DNA of 11,729 nt. Origin: an uncultured Lachnospiraceae bacterium. Its GTDB lineage: Bacteria; Bacillota; Clostridia; Lachnospirales; Lachnospiraceae. Numbering within the stretch: the first letter of the stretch is position 1; the number at the start of each line of letters is the position of its first letter. The position numbers and the translations under genes were made by a program. The notes beneath the pieces are model-generated. The model was not told where the DNA came from. It ran no database searches and saw nothing but the letters and a program-made list of their open reading frames with translations. Location of the stretch: NCBI GenBank assembly GCA_910586955.1, contig CAJUMM010000079.1, positions 1-11,729 of the forward strand, written 5' to 3'. Of the stretch, positions 1-6,415 are shown piece after piece.

Positions 1-13
1 AGAGGAAGAAATG

Positions 14-64
14 CCGCAGAATACAGCGTTTGGCTGGTTCTGCGGTGTTTTTTTTTTTTTTTTT
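14..64 (+). terminator. Intrinsic terminator with 17-T tail
   Basis: A perfect 8-bp stem, CCGCAGAA (14-21) with TTCTGCGG (38-45), encloses a 16-base loop. It is followed two bases later by an uninterrupted run of 17 T (48-64). This is a textbook rho-independent terminator for a gene lying left of the window. The T run is much longer than the usual 5 to 8. Confidence 0.9.
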
Positions 65-108
65 CGGGCATTCATACGAAATGTCCGTTAAGGTATATAA
101 AGCCGGAC

Positions 109-290
109 GCCAAAATAGAGAAACCTTCCCCCTCAAACGGAGGCAGAGGCTCTGAGAAGCTAATCCCTAAGACGCACTAGAAAACTGCTCGGCAGTGGCC
201 TCCCAGTTTAAGTGCTTTCTAAGGGATGGATCTTCCCGCCGCCTCTTAACGCCTCCAAGTGTTTGAGGGGGAAGGTTTCTCTATTTTGGC
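109..290 (+). repeat. Palindromic element 1, 30-bp perfect inverted repeat
   Basis: Positions 109-138 and 261-290 are perfect reverse complements over 30 bases. The stem continues inward as GGAGGC/GCCTCC (139-144/251-256) and AGAGGC/GCCTCT (145-150/241-246), with TAAC and AAGT bulged out on the right side. Further in it continues as ATCCCT/AGGGAT (163-168/222-227), GCACT/AGTGC (174-178/211-215) and AAACTG/CAGTTT (182-187/204-209). The whole element could fold as one long hairpin of about 180 bases in RNA or single-stranded DNA. The inner motif TAAGACGCACTA (168-179) facing TAAGTGCTTTCTAA (209-222) recurs in element 3. It resembles a MITE or a structured RNA; no target-site duplication was identified. 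Confidence 0.85.
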
Positions 291-291
291 T

Positions 292-399
292 GTCAGCTAT
301 AAAAGCACTTACGTACAGCAACCCCCAGTAGTTGGAGAAAGCCTCCGCTTAGCTTGCAAGTCTTTTCTGCCCTGATGGCTGCTAGGTACTAAAGCTGAC
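292..399 (-). repeat. Palindromic element 2, divergent member
   Basis: GTCAGCT (292-298) and AGCTGAC (393-399) form the ends. Inside, AAAGCACTTA (302-311) matches exactly the same 10-mer in element 3 (580-589). A segment around 348-365 (GCTTAG, then GTCTTTT) resembles the opposite side of the element 3 core but is interrupted by extra bases. It appears to be a decayed or divergent copy in the same orientation as element 3. It abuts element 1 with almost no gap. Confidence 0.5.
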
Positions 400-425
400 T
401 CTAATATACGCCAGTCGGAAGAAAT

Positions 426-462
426 AAAGTATTCTCCTCAAACACTTGGAGGGGGGTACTTT
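426..462. repeat. Hairpin sharing 17 bases with element 1
   Basis: AAAGTA (426-431) pairs with TACTTT (457-462), and CTCC (434-437) with GGAG (448-451). The 17-mer CCTCAAACACTTGGAGG (436-452) is the exact reverse complement of 252-268 in the right arm of element 1. That shared stretch suggests common ancestry or local copying rather than chance. Confidence 0.6.
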
Positions 463-513
463 GTCCCTTCCTGCTGACAAATACGAAAAGCATCATACAT
501 CAACAGCTGTCGG

Positions 514-677
514 GTCAGGGAAAGGCACCGGAAAACAATGCGGGGGTTGCCAGAGACGGAGGTGAGATCCGCTCTTTAGAAAGCACTTAGCGAAGAAGCC
601 ATTGCTGATGAGCTTAGTGCGTCTTAAGAGCTAGCTCACCGCAGTCTCTACCCCGTTTTCCGGTGCCTTTCCCTGAC
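514..677 (-). repeat. Palindromic element 3, 23-bp perfect inverted repeat
   Basis: Positions 514-536 and 655-677 are perfect reverse complements over 23 bases. Imperfect pairing continues inward through AGAGAC/GTCTCT-like and GGTGAG/CTCACC segments to a core. The core has TTAGAAAGCACTTA (576-589) facing TAGTGCGTCTTA (615-626), which are exact reverse complements of 209-222 and 168-179 in element 1. Element 3 is therefore the same kind of element in the opposite orientation, but its outer arms are unrelated in sequence to those of element 1. Confidence 0.8.
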
Positions 678-792
678 CTGGCAGCGTCCGGATTATGAGA
701 TCTTCCGGTTTGTCCGGCTTCGTATGTTTGCCGGGAAGAAAAATGCGAATACTAAAGGGTGAATTTGAGAAGAAAAGGAGCTGTGAATCAGG

Positions 793-1764
793 ATGACTTT
801 GAATCAGGAGAGAAATTTTTCTACAAAAGGCAAGACAAAAGAGGAGGCAGGAGGCCACATTTACGACATGATTATCATCGGAGGCGGCCCGGCGGGGTAC
901 ACGGCAGCCCTCTATGCCCTCCGGGCGGGGCTTGATGCGGTAGTGCTGGAGAAACTTTCGGCGGGAGGACAGATGGCCCTCACAGGGCAGATCGACAATT
1001 ACCCGGGTTTTGAGGAAGGGATTGACGGCTTTACCTTAGGTGAAAAAATGCGGAAAGGCGCCCAGCGGTTCGGGGCGGTAAGCCGTTTTACGGAGGTGCT
1101 CTCTGCGGAGCTTTCAGGAGCAGTCAAACAGGTGTCAGCCAGAGACGGGCTCTATCAGGGGCGGACGGTAGTTCTGGCTACGGGGGCAGGTCCCAGGGAG
1201 CTTGGAGTGGAAGGAGAGAAAGAGCTTGCAGGAAAGGGGATCCACTACTGCGCTGCCTGCGACGGCATGTTCTACAAAGGCAGAACCGTGGCAGTGATAG
1301 GAGGGGGAAATACGGCTGCCGCCGATGCCCTGCTTTTGTCCCGCATTTGTGAAAAGGTTATTCTGGTCCACCGCCGGGATACCCTCCGGGCGGAGAAAAT
1401 TTACCGGGCTCCCCTGCAGGAGGCGGCAAATGTGGAGTTTATCTGGAACAGTACCGTGACGAAGCTGATCCCTGAGGAGCGGGTGAGGGGCATCCGGTTA
1501 AAGGATACCCGCACCGGGAAAGAGCAGGAGGTTTCCTGCGACGGCGTCTTTATTGCAGTGGGCAGAAAACCGGCCACGGAACTGGTGAAAGGACAGCTTT
1601 CCCTTGATCCGGCGGGATATGTGGAAGCGGATGAGTCCACCCGCTCCAGCCTGCCCGGGGTGTTTGCAGCAGGGGATGTGCGGGCCAAAGCCCTGCGGCA
1701 GATTGTAACTGCCGTGGCGGACGGGGCGATGGCCGTTCATTTTGCGGAGGAATATCTGGCGTGA
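793..1764 (+). CDS. trxB: Thioredoxin reductase (NADPH)
   Basis: Flavoenzyme of 323 residues that transfers electrons from NADPH through FAD and a redox disulfide to thioredoxin in the cytoplasm. The FAD-binding GGGPAG motif is at about residues 30-35, the active-site pair is Cys153-Ala-Ala-Cys156 within HYCAACDG, the NADPH-binding GGGNT is at 170-174, and HRRDTLRA (193-200) is the usual NADPH phosphate-binding segment. The C-terminal GVFAAGDVR and RQIVTA motifs complete the FAD domain. The chosen ATG gives an N-terminal extension of about 22 residues before the IYDMIIIGGGPAG block where this family normally begins. A GGAG (777-780) lies 12 bases upstream, which is rather far. An ATG at 868 sits too close to the FAD motif to be a convincing alternative. 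The gene stands alone after the repeat cluster. A weak promoter may lie near 727-755 but is not convincing. Confidence 0.93.
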   Translation: MTLNQERNFSTKGKTKEEAGGHIYDMIIIGGGPAGYTAALYALRAGLDAVVLEKLSAGGQMALTGQIDNYPGFEEGIDGFTLGEKMRKGAQRFGAVSRFTEVLSAELSGAVKQVSARDGLYQGRTVVLATGAGPRELGVEGEKELAGKGIHYCAACDGMFYKGRTVAVIGGGNTAAADALLLSRICEKVILVHRRDTLRAEKIYRAPLQEAANVEFIWNSTVTKLIPEERVRGIRLKDTRTGKEQEVSCDGVFIAVGRKPATELVKGQLSLDPAGYVEADESTRSSLPGVFAAGDVRAKALRQIVTAVADGAMAVHFAEEYLA

Positions 1765-1783
1765 TATGCGGGAAATTTGATAC

Positions 1784-1812
1784 TGGATAGCATGCCGGAA
1801 CTATGGTAAGAT
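1784..1812 (+). promoter_or_regulatory. Promoter of the AAA-ATPase gene, extended -10
   Basis: TGGATA (1784-1789), a 17-base spacer and TAAGAT (1807-1812) preceded by TG at 1804-1805 form an extended -10 promoter. The same TATGG-TAAAAT arrangement is seen in the rplS promoter. It implies the downstream gene is transcribed on its own rather than only by read-through from trxB. Confidence 0.5.
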
Positions 1813-1840
1813 ATCAATAACAGACAGGGAGGTGCATGGT

Positions 1841-3535
1841 GTGGCTAGGACGATCAGCATTGGATGCCAGGATTTTGGGACAATCCGCAGAGGAAACTAC
1901 TTTTATATTGATAAGACTTCGTTTCTTTCGGAATGGTGGGAGGGCGGAGACAGTGTAACTCTCATTACCCGTCCCAGGCGTTTTGGGAAGACCCTAAATT
2001 TGAGTATGACGGAGCAGTTTTTTTCTACAAAATATGCAGGCCGGGGAGAAGAACTCTTCCGGGGACTTTCTATCTGGGAGCGGGAGCCGTATAGAGAGCT
2101 TCAAGGAACCTATCCGGTGATTGCACTGAGCTTTGCGGATGTGAAAGAGAGGACTTTTGCAGATGTAAGGGAAAAGATCTGCCAGATTTTGCAGAATGTC
2201 TATATACAGCATGATTTCCTTTTGACAGAAGGATTTTTAAAGGACGGAGAGGCAGAGTTTTTCCGCAAAGTGGCACCTGGTATGTCGGATACAGTGGCTT
2301 CTTATACTTTAAAGTCTCTGTCATCTTATTTGAAACGTTATTATGGAAAGAAAGTAATTATCCTTCTGGACGAATATGACACTCCTATGCAGGAAGCCTA
2401 TGTAAACGGGTATTGGGAAGAACTGGTATCTTTTACCAGAGGCTTCTTTCATGCCACTTTTAAGACGAATCCCTCTCTGGAACGGGCTATTATGACCGGC
2501 ATTACGCGGGTAAGCAGGGAATCCATTTTTTCGGATTTGAATAATCTCAAAGTTGTGACAACAACTTCAAACGAGTATGCAGATTGTTTCGGTTTTACAG
2601 AAGAAGAGGTTTTTGCAGCATTGGAGGAATTTGAACTGCCGGAGCGGAAACAGGAGGTAAAGAGGTGGTATGACGGCTTTACTTTCGGGAGGCAGACAGA
2701 TATTTATAACCCCTGGTCAATTTTGAATTATCTGGATACAAAGAAGCTTGGTGTCTACTGGGCTAACTCCAGCTCTAACAGTTTGGCCGGAAAACTGATT
2801 CAGGAGGGCACCAAAGAAATCAAGCAGGAATTTGAGAATCTCCTGAAAGGCGGAACAATCCAGGTGGAAATTGACGAGCAGATTGTATACGGAGAGCTGT
2901 ACAGAACGAGAAATGCCGTCTGGAGTCTGCTGCTTGCCAGCGGTTATTTAAAAACCCTTCAGGTAGAGTTTACGGAGGAGACAGGGCGTTGGAATTACAG
3001 CTTGGTGCTGACTAATAAAGAAGTGGGAGTTATGTTTGCCAATATGATCCGGGGCTGGTTTTCTGATTTGGACGGCAGCTATAATGAGTTTATCCGGGCT
3101 TTACTGAAAAATGATTTAAAAGCTATGAATGCTTATATGAACCGTGTGGCTTTGACAACATTTAGCTGCTTTGATACAGGAAGAAGACCTTCCGGGGCAG
3201 AACCGGAACGCTTTTATCATGGCTTTGTGCTGGGGTTGATGGTGGAGCTTGGGGACCGCTATGTGCTGACTTCCAACCGGGAGAGCGGCTTTGGACGGTA
3301 TGATGTGATGCTGGAGCCGAAAAGTGTCCGGGATGACGCCATGATCTTCGAGTTCAAGGTGCAGGATGAGGAGGAGGAAAAGGTCCTTTCCGATACGGTA
3401 CATGCAGCCCTTAGACAGATTGAGGAGAAAAACTATGAAGCGCTGCTTGTGGACAAGGGAATTGGAAAAGAACGCATACGGAAGTATGGGTTTGCTTTCC
3501 AGGGGAAAAAAGTGTTGATTGGATCTTTGGATTGA
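1841..3535 (+). CDS. AAA-ATPase-like protein with PD-(D/E)XK nuclease domain
   Basis: A 564-residue protein of the AAA-ATPase_like plus DUF1703/PDDEXK_9 type, whose cellular role is not established. The N-terminal ATPase has a variant P-loop, RPRRFGKT (44-51), and a Walker B segment VIILLDEYD (172-180) with Asp177 and Glu178. ITRVSRESIFSDLNNL (221-236) is a block typical of the family. The C-terminal nuclease-like core shows Asp488 in GRYDVML and Glu504-Phe-Lys506 in IFEFK, the D...ExK signature, so it may still be catalytic. I prefer the GTG at 1841 because AGGGAGG (1826-1832) lies 8 bases upstream. A GTG at 1832 would overlap that site. Codon use is visibly more AT-rich than in neighbouring ribosomal genes. 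The gene sits between trxB and the conserved ylxM-ffh operon with its own promoter and terminator, as expected for an accessory insertion. These genes are often multicopy in gut Clostridia and Bacteroides; roles in defence or mobility are speculative. Confidence 0.85.
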   Translation: MARTISIGCQDFGTIRRGNYFYIDKTSFLSEWWEGGDSVTLITRPRRFGKTLNLSMTEQFFSTKYAGRGEELFRGLSIWEREPYRELQGTYPVIALSFADVKERTFADVREKICQILQNVYIQHDFLLTEGFLKDGEAEFFRKVAPGMSDTVASYTLKSLSSYLKRYYGKKVIILLDEYDTPMQEAYVNGYWEELVSFTRGFFHATFKTNPSLERAIMTGITRVSRESIFSDLNNLKVVTTTSNEYADCFGFTEEEVFAALEEFELPERKQEVKRWYDGFTFGRQTDIYNPWSILNYLDTKKLGVYWANSSSNSLAGKLIQEGTKEIKQEFENLLKGGTIQVEIDEQIVYGELYRTRNAVWSLLLASGYLKTLQVEFTEETGRWNYSLVLTNKEVGVMFANMIRGWFSDLDGSYNEFIRALLKNDLKAMNAYMNRVALTTFSCFDTGRRPSGAEPERFYHGFVLGLMVELGDRYVLTSNRESGFGRYDVMLEPKSVRDDAMIFEFKVQDEEEEKVLSDTVHAALRQIEEKNYEALLVDKGIGKERIRKYGFAFQGKKVLIGSLD

Positions 3536-3546
3536 TTGCCAGAATG

Positions 3547-3594
3547 AAAAGGGGAGGGGCGTCAAGAAAAAACACTTGACACCCCACCCCTTTT
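3547..3594. terminator. Long terminator hairpin, probably bidirectional
   Basis: Left arm 3547-3566 and right arm 3575-3594 pair at 18 of 20 positions around an 8-base A-rich loop. The outer pairs are AAAA/TTTT, so the hairpin ends in T4 on both strands. It starts 11 bases after the AAA-ATPase stop codon. The right arm contains TTGACA (3576-3581), the -35 box of the next promoter. Confidence 0.8.
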
Positions 3595-3605
3595 GTGTAT
3601 ATAAT
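3576..3605 (+). promoter_or_regulatory. Consensus promoter of the ylxM-ffh operon
   Basis: Perfect TTGACA (3576-3581) and perfect TATAAT (3600-3605) are separated by 18 bases. Transcription would begin near 3612, only about 13 bases ahead of the ylxM ATG at 3625. The -35 box lies inside the right arm of the preceding terminator hairpin. Confidence 0.85.
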
Positions 3606-3624
3606 AAGCAGGCGGGTGAAAAAC

Positions 3625-3957
3625 ATGGAAAAAATTCTGGAACAGACACTGCTCTATGATTTCTATGGAGAGCTTTTGACGGAGCATCAGAAGCAGATCT
3701 ATGAAGATGTGGTCCTCAATGACTATTCCTTCAGCGAGGTGGCGTCGGAGCAGGGGATCAGCCGCCAGGGGGTTCACGACCTGATCAAACGGTGCGGCCG
3801 CATTCTCGGGGAGTACGAGTCCAAACTGCATCTGGTAGAGCGGTTCCTGGCGATTAAGGAAAAAGTGGAGCACATGGAAGCCTCCCTCCGGGAGGCGGAA
3901 AGCCTGGACAGGGAGCAGCTCATCGGGCAGCTTCAGGATATATTGGAGAATTTGTAG
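3625..3957 (+). CDS. ylxM: YlxM-family helix-turn-helix protein (SRP operon)
   Basis: A small, 110-residue protein of the YlxM/p13 family, encoded immediately before ffh in many Firmicutes. It has been linked to the signal recognition particle. Residues about 35-56 (SFSEVASEQGISRQGVHDLIKR) form a sigma-like helix-turn-helix, and a C-terminal helical segment follows. I place the start at ATG 3625. The upstream in-frame GTG (3595) falls between the -35 and -10 boxes and would not be transcribed. The ribosome binding site AGGCGGGTG (3610-3618) is imperfect and close to the predicted transcript start. The stop codon is directly followed by the ffh ATG, so the two are translationally coupled. Confidence 0.9.
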   Translation: MEKILEQTLLYDFYGELLTEHQKQIYEDVVLNDYSFSEVASEQGISRQGVHDLIKRCGRILGEYESKLHLVERFLAIKEKVEHMEASLREAESLDREQLIGQLQDILENL

Positions 3958-5304
3958 ATGGCATTTGAAAGTTTATCCGATAAATTACAGAATGTATTTA
4001 AGAATCTGCGGGGCAAGGGAAGGCTTTCCGAGGCGGATGTGAAGGCTTCTTTGAAGGAAGTAAAGATGGCCCTTCTGGAAGCGGATGTAAGCTTCAAGGT
4101 TGTGAAGCAGTTTATCAAGTCCGTGGAAGAGCGGGCGGTTGGGACTGATGTGATGAACAGCCTGACGCCGGGCCAGATGGTGGTAAAGATCGTCCACGAA
4201 GAGCTGATCAAGCTTATGGGAAGCGAGACCACGGATCTGAAGCTGAAAGGCGGGAACGAGGTTACGGTCCTGATGATGATGGGCCTCCAGGGTGCGGGCA
4301 AAACCACCACGGCGGCGAAGATTGCGGGAAAGCTCAAGGCAAAGGGGAGAAAACCCCTTCTGGCAGCCTGCGACGTGTACCGGCCTGCAGCCATCAAGCA
4401 GCTCCAGGTAAACGGAGAGAAGCAGGGGGTGGAGGTTTTCACCATGGGGGAAAACCAGAAGCCTGTGAATATTGCCAAGGGAGCCTATGAGCATGCCAGG
4501 AAGACCGGGTGCAACGTTCTGATTCTGGATACGGCGGGCCGTCTCCATGTGGATGAAGATATGATGGCAGAGCTTCAGGAGATTAAGGAAAACCTCACCA
4601 TTGACCAGGCTCTTCTCACGGTGGATGCCATGACGGGACAGGATGCGGTGAATGTGGCCGGTGTCTTTGAGGAGAAGATCGGGATCGACGGGGTGATTCT
4701 CACCAAACTGGACGGTGATACCCGGGGCGGGGCGGCGCTTTCCATCAAAGCCGTCACAGGAAAACCCATTCTCTATATCGGTATGGGGGAGAAGCTTTCG
4801 GATCTGGAGCAGTTTTATCCGGACCGCATGGCTTCCCGGATTCTGGGCATGGGTGATGTGCTGACCCTGATTGAGAAAGCCCAGGAGAGCGTGGACGAGG
4901 AAAAAGCAAAGGCCATGACCCAGAAGCTTAAGAAGGCCCAGTTTGGATTTGACGACTATCTGGAGAGTATGAACCAGATGAAGAAGATGGGCGGCATGGC
5001 AAGCATTCTGTCTATGATGCCCGGACTGGGAAGCCAGATGAAGGATATTGAGTCGGCCATTGACGAAAAGAAGATGGCCCAGATTGAAGCCATTATTCTG
5101 TCCATGACCCCCAAGGAGCGCACCAATCCCGAGATTTTGAATCTTTCCCGGAAAGGGCGGATTGCCAGGGGGGCAGGTGTGGATATTGCAGAGGTTAACC
5201 GTCTGGTAAAGCAGTTTGAGCAGATGCGCAAGATGATGAAACAGATGCCCGGCATGATGGGCGGTAAATTCGGTAAAAGGGGACGTTTTCGGATGCCCTT
5301 TTAA
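3958..5304 (+). CDS. ffh: Signal recognition particle GTPase Ffh
   Basis: The protein subunit of the bacterial signal recognition particle, 448 residues. It binds the signal peptides of nascent chains and 4.5S/6S RNA and docks with FtsY at the membrane. The N domain (about 1-95) precedes the G domain with G1 GLQGAGKTT (109-117), DTAGR (191-195) and TKLDGDTRGG (249-258). The methionine-rich M domain from about residue 325 includes MKKMGGMASILSMMPG and the RNA-binding SRKGRIARGAGV segment. The ATG directly abuts the ylxM stop (TAG-ATG), with GGAGA (3945-3949) 8 bases upstream inside ylxM. All key motifs are intact and the length is normal. Confidence 0.98.
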   Translation: MAFESLSDKLQNVFKNLRGKGRLSEADVKASLKEVKMALLEADVSFKVVKQFIKSVEERAVGTDVMNSLTPGQMVVKIVHEELIKLMGSETTDLKLKGGNEVTVLMMMGLQGAGKTTTAAKIAGKLKAKGRKPLLAACDVYRPAAIKQLQVNGEKQGVEVFTMGENQKPVNIAKGAYEHARKTGCNVLILDTAGRLHVDEDMMAELQEIKENLTIDQALLTVDAMTGQDAVNVAGVFEEKIGIDGVILTKLDGDTRGGAALSIKAVTGKPILYIGMGEKLSDLEQFYPDRMASRILGMGDVLTLIEKAQESVDEEKAKAMTQKLKKAQFGFDDYLESMNQMKKMGGMASILSMMPGLGSQMKDIESAIDEKKMAQIEAIILSMTPKERTNPEILNLSRKGRIARGAGVDIAEVNRLVKQFEQMRKMMKQMPGMMGGKFGKRGRFRMPF

Positions 5305-5339
5305 CAATAAATGAAGGAAAATAACGGAGGTGAAAAACA

Positions 5340-5585
5340 ATGGCAGTAAAGATTCGGTTGAGAAGAATGGGTCAGAAGAAAGCTCCTTTCTATAGAATTA
5401 TCGTAGCAGATTCCAGATCCCCCAGAGATGGCAGATTCATCGAGGAAATCGGAACCTACGATCCCAGCACTGATCCCAGTACATTCAACGTAGACGTGGA
5501 AGCAGCTAAGAAGTGGCTGGCAAACGGTGCGCAGCCCACGGAAGTGGTAGGCAAGATCCTGAAAGCCGCCGGCGTAGAGAAGTAG
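5340..5585 (+). CDS. rpsP: 30S ribosomal protein S16
   Basis: An 81-residue small-subunit protein with the characteristic start AVKIRLRRMGQKKAPFYRIIVADSR and the conserved IGTYDP block. The C-terminal half KKWLANGAQPTEVVGKILKAAG is typical. It binds 16S rRNA early in 30S assembly. A strong GGAGG lies about 9 bases before the ATG. It follows ffh by 35 bases with no terminator and so belongs to the same operon. Confidence 0.98.
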   Translation: MAVKIRLRRMGQKKAPFYRIIVADSRSPRDGRFIEEIGTYDPSTDPSTFNVDVEAAKKWLANGAQPTEVVGKILKAAGVEK

Positions 5586-5625
5586 GACAGCCGTTTTTCC
5601 TGGCAGCCTTATTCGGAGGTAGAAG

Positions 5626-5856
5626 ATGAAAGAATTGGTAGAAGTGATTGCAAAATCGCTGGTAGAACATCCGGAAGAAGTTGCTGTGACAGAGACGGAG
5701 AACGAAAAGTCGATTCTCGTTGAGCTTCGCGTAGCGCCGTCTGATATGGGAAAAGTGATCGGGAAACAAGGCCGTATCGCAAAAGCCATACGCTGTGTCG
5801 TAAAAGCGGCAGCATCAAAGGAAGAAAAGAAAGTTGTAGTAGAAATATTACAGTAG
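5626..5856 (+). CDS. khpA: KH-domain RNA-binding protein KhpA (YlqC)
   Basis: A 76-residue single KH-domain protein. The nucleic-acid-binding GxxG loop is GKQG (46-49) within MGKVIGKQGRIAKAIR. In other Gram-positive bacteria KhpA pairs with KhpB/Jag and affects cell division and RNA fate; that is family knowledge, not visible here. GGAGG sits 6 bases before the ATG. The rpsP-khpA-rimM-trmD order is the standard Firmicutes arrangement. A hairpin with a T tail follows directly. Confidence 0.95.
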   Translation: MKELVEVIAKSLVEHPEEVAVTETENEKSILVELRVAPSDMGKVIGKQGRIAKAIRCVVKAAASKEEKKVVVEILQ

Positions 5857-5863
5857 AAAGCAG

Positions 5864-5888
5864 GCGGGTGGAAACACCCGCTGTTTTT
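5864..5888 (+). terminator. Intrinsic hairpin between khpA and rimM
   Basis: GCGGGTG (5864-5870) pairs perfectly with CACCCGC (5875-5881) around a GAAA tetraloop, followed by G and five T (5884-5888). It has the form of a modest intrinsic terminator within the operon and probably reduces transcription of rimM-trmD relative to ffh-rpsP-khpA rather than stopping it, since no promoter is evident before rimM. Confidence 0.7.
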
Positions 5889-5905
5889 ACAGAGGGAGAG
5901 TTCAA

Positions 5906-6415
5906 ATGGAACCATATTTGAGAGTTGGCGTAATCGCCTCTACCCATGGCCTGAAGGGGGAAGTAAAGGTATATCCCACCACAGACGATCCCAAGCGTTT
6001 TTCGGATTTAAAGCAGGTATTTCTGGATACGGGAAAGGAGTACCGGCTTCTTAAAGTGGCCGGAGTGAAATATTTTAAAAACCAGGTGATTTTAAAATTC
6101 CGGGAATTTCAGGATATTAATGAGGTGGAACCCTACAAGGGACGGGATCTCCTGGTTTCCAGGGAGGATGCAGTGCCCTTGGAGGAAAACGAAAATTTTA
6201 TTGCGGATCTGGAGGGTATGGAAGTCTTTACCGAGGAGGGAGAGCGGCTTGGTATCCTGACGGATGTTCTGAAGACGGGAGCCAATGATGTCTATGTGGT
6301 GGAGACGGAGGATAAGAAGGAAATTCTTCTTCCGGCCATTCCCTCCTGCATTCTGGAAGTAGACACGGAAGAGGCCCGGATGACCGTACATGTACCGGAA
6401 GGACTGCTGGAATAA
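5906..6415 (+). CDS. rimM: Ribosome maturation factor RimM
   Basis: A 169-residue factor needed for late assembly of the 30S head, binding S19. The N-terminal RimM barrel begins LRVGVIASTHGLKGEVKVYPTTDDPKRF. The C-terminal PRC-barrel domain runs from about residue 97 (FIADLEGMEVFTEEGERLGIL) to the ILLPAIPSCILEVD block. The start is supported by a GGGAG-type site just upstream. The stop codon overlaps the trmD start by one base (TAATG), indicating translational coupling. Confidence 0.97.
   Translation: MEPYLRVGVIASTHGLKGEVKVYPTTDDPKRFSDLKQVFLDTGKEYRLLKVAGVKYFKNQVILKFREFQDINEVEPYKGRDLLVSREDAVPLEENENFIADLEGMEVFTEEGERLGILTDVLKTGANDVYVVETEDKKEILLPAIPSCILEVDTEEARMTVHVPEGLLE

Larger units (their letters stand above)
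73..726. repeat. Cluster of nested inverted repeats, no credible gene
   Basis: Most of the roughly 700 bases between the upstream terminator and trxB consist of inverted repeats, with no convincing coding region on either strand. An outer pair brackets the cluster: CATACGAA (73-80) matches TTCGTATG (719-726), and CCGGACGC (103-110) matches GCGTCCGG (684-691). The two pairs are collinear, with a less conserved middle. Inside lie three further palindromic elements, listed separately. I do not recognise a named repeat family. Nested miniature transposable elements, a structured non-coding RNA or a recombination-prone palindrome array are all possible. Confidence 0.75.

Noticed and set aside
605..612. 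CTGATGAG, resembling the conserved core of a hammerhead ribozyme
   Set aside because: No suitable stem II follows it, no GAAA partner is in the right place, and the bases belong to the loop side of palindromic element 3; element 1 lacks the motif at the equivalent position.
109..677. Palindromes as integron attC sites
   Set aside because: The ends do not fit the RYYYAAC/GTTRRRY core sites, the conserved part is near the loop rather than the ends, and there are no cassette genes or integrase nearby.
65..790. CRISPR-like array
   Set aside because: The repeats are inverted rather than direct, differ in length and arms, and lack regular spacers.
631..858. Minus-strand reading frame of 75 codons overlapping the repeat and the trxB start
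   Set aside because: Low-complexity translation, overlaps palindromic DNA and the opposite-strand trxB, and no recognisable motif or convincing start signal.
3595..3624. GTG start adding ten codons to ylxM
   Set aside because: The codon lies between the -35 and -10 boxes of the operon promoter and so upstream of the predicted transcript start.
3985..5340. Minus-strand reading frame of 451 codons opposite ffh
   Set aside because: It mirrors ffh codon structure, is rich in His and Leu as expected for an antisense shadow, and ffh itself is unmistakable.
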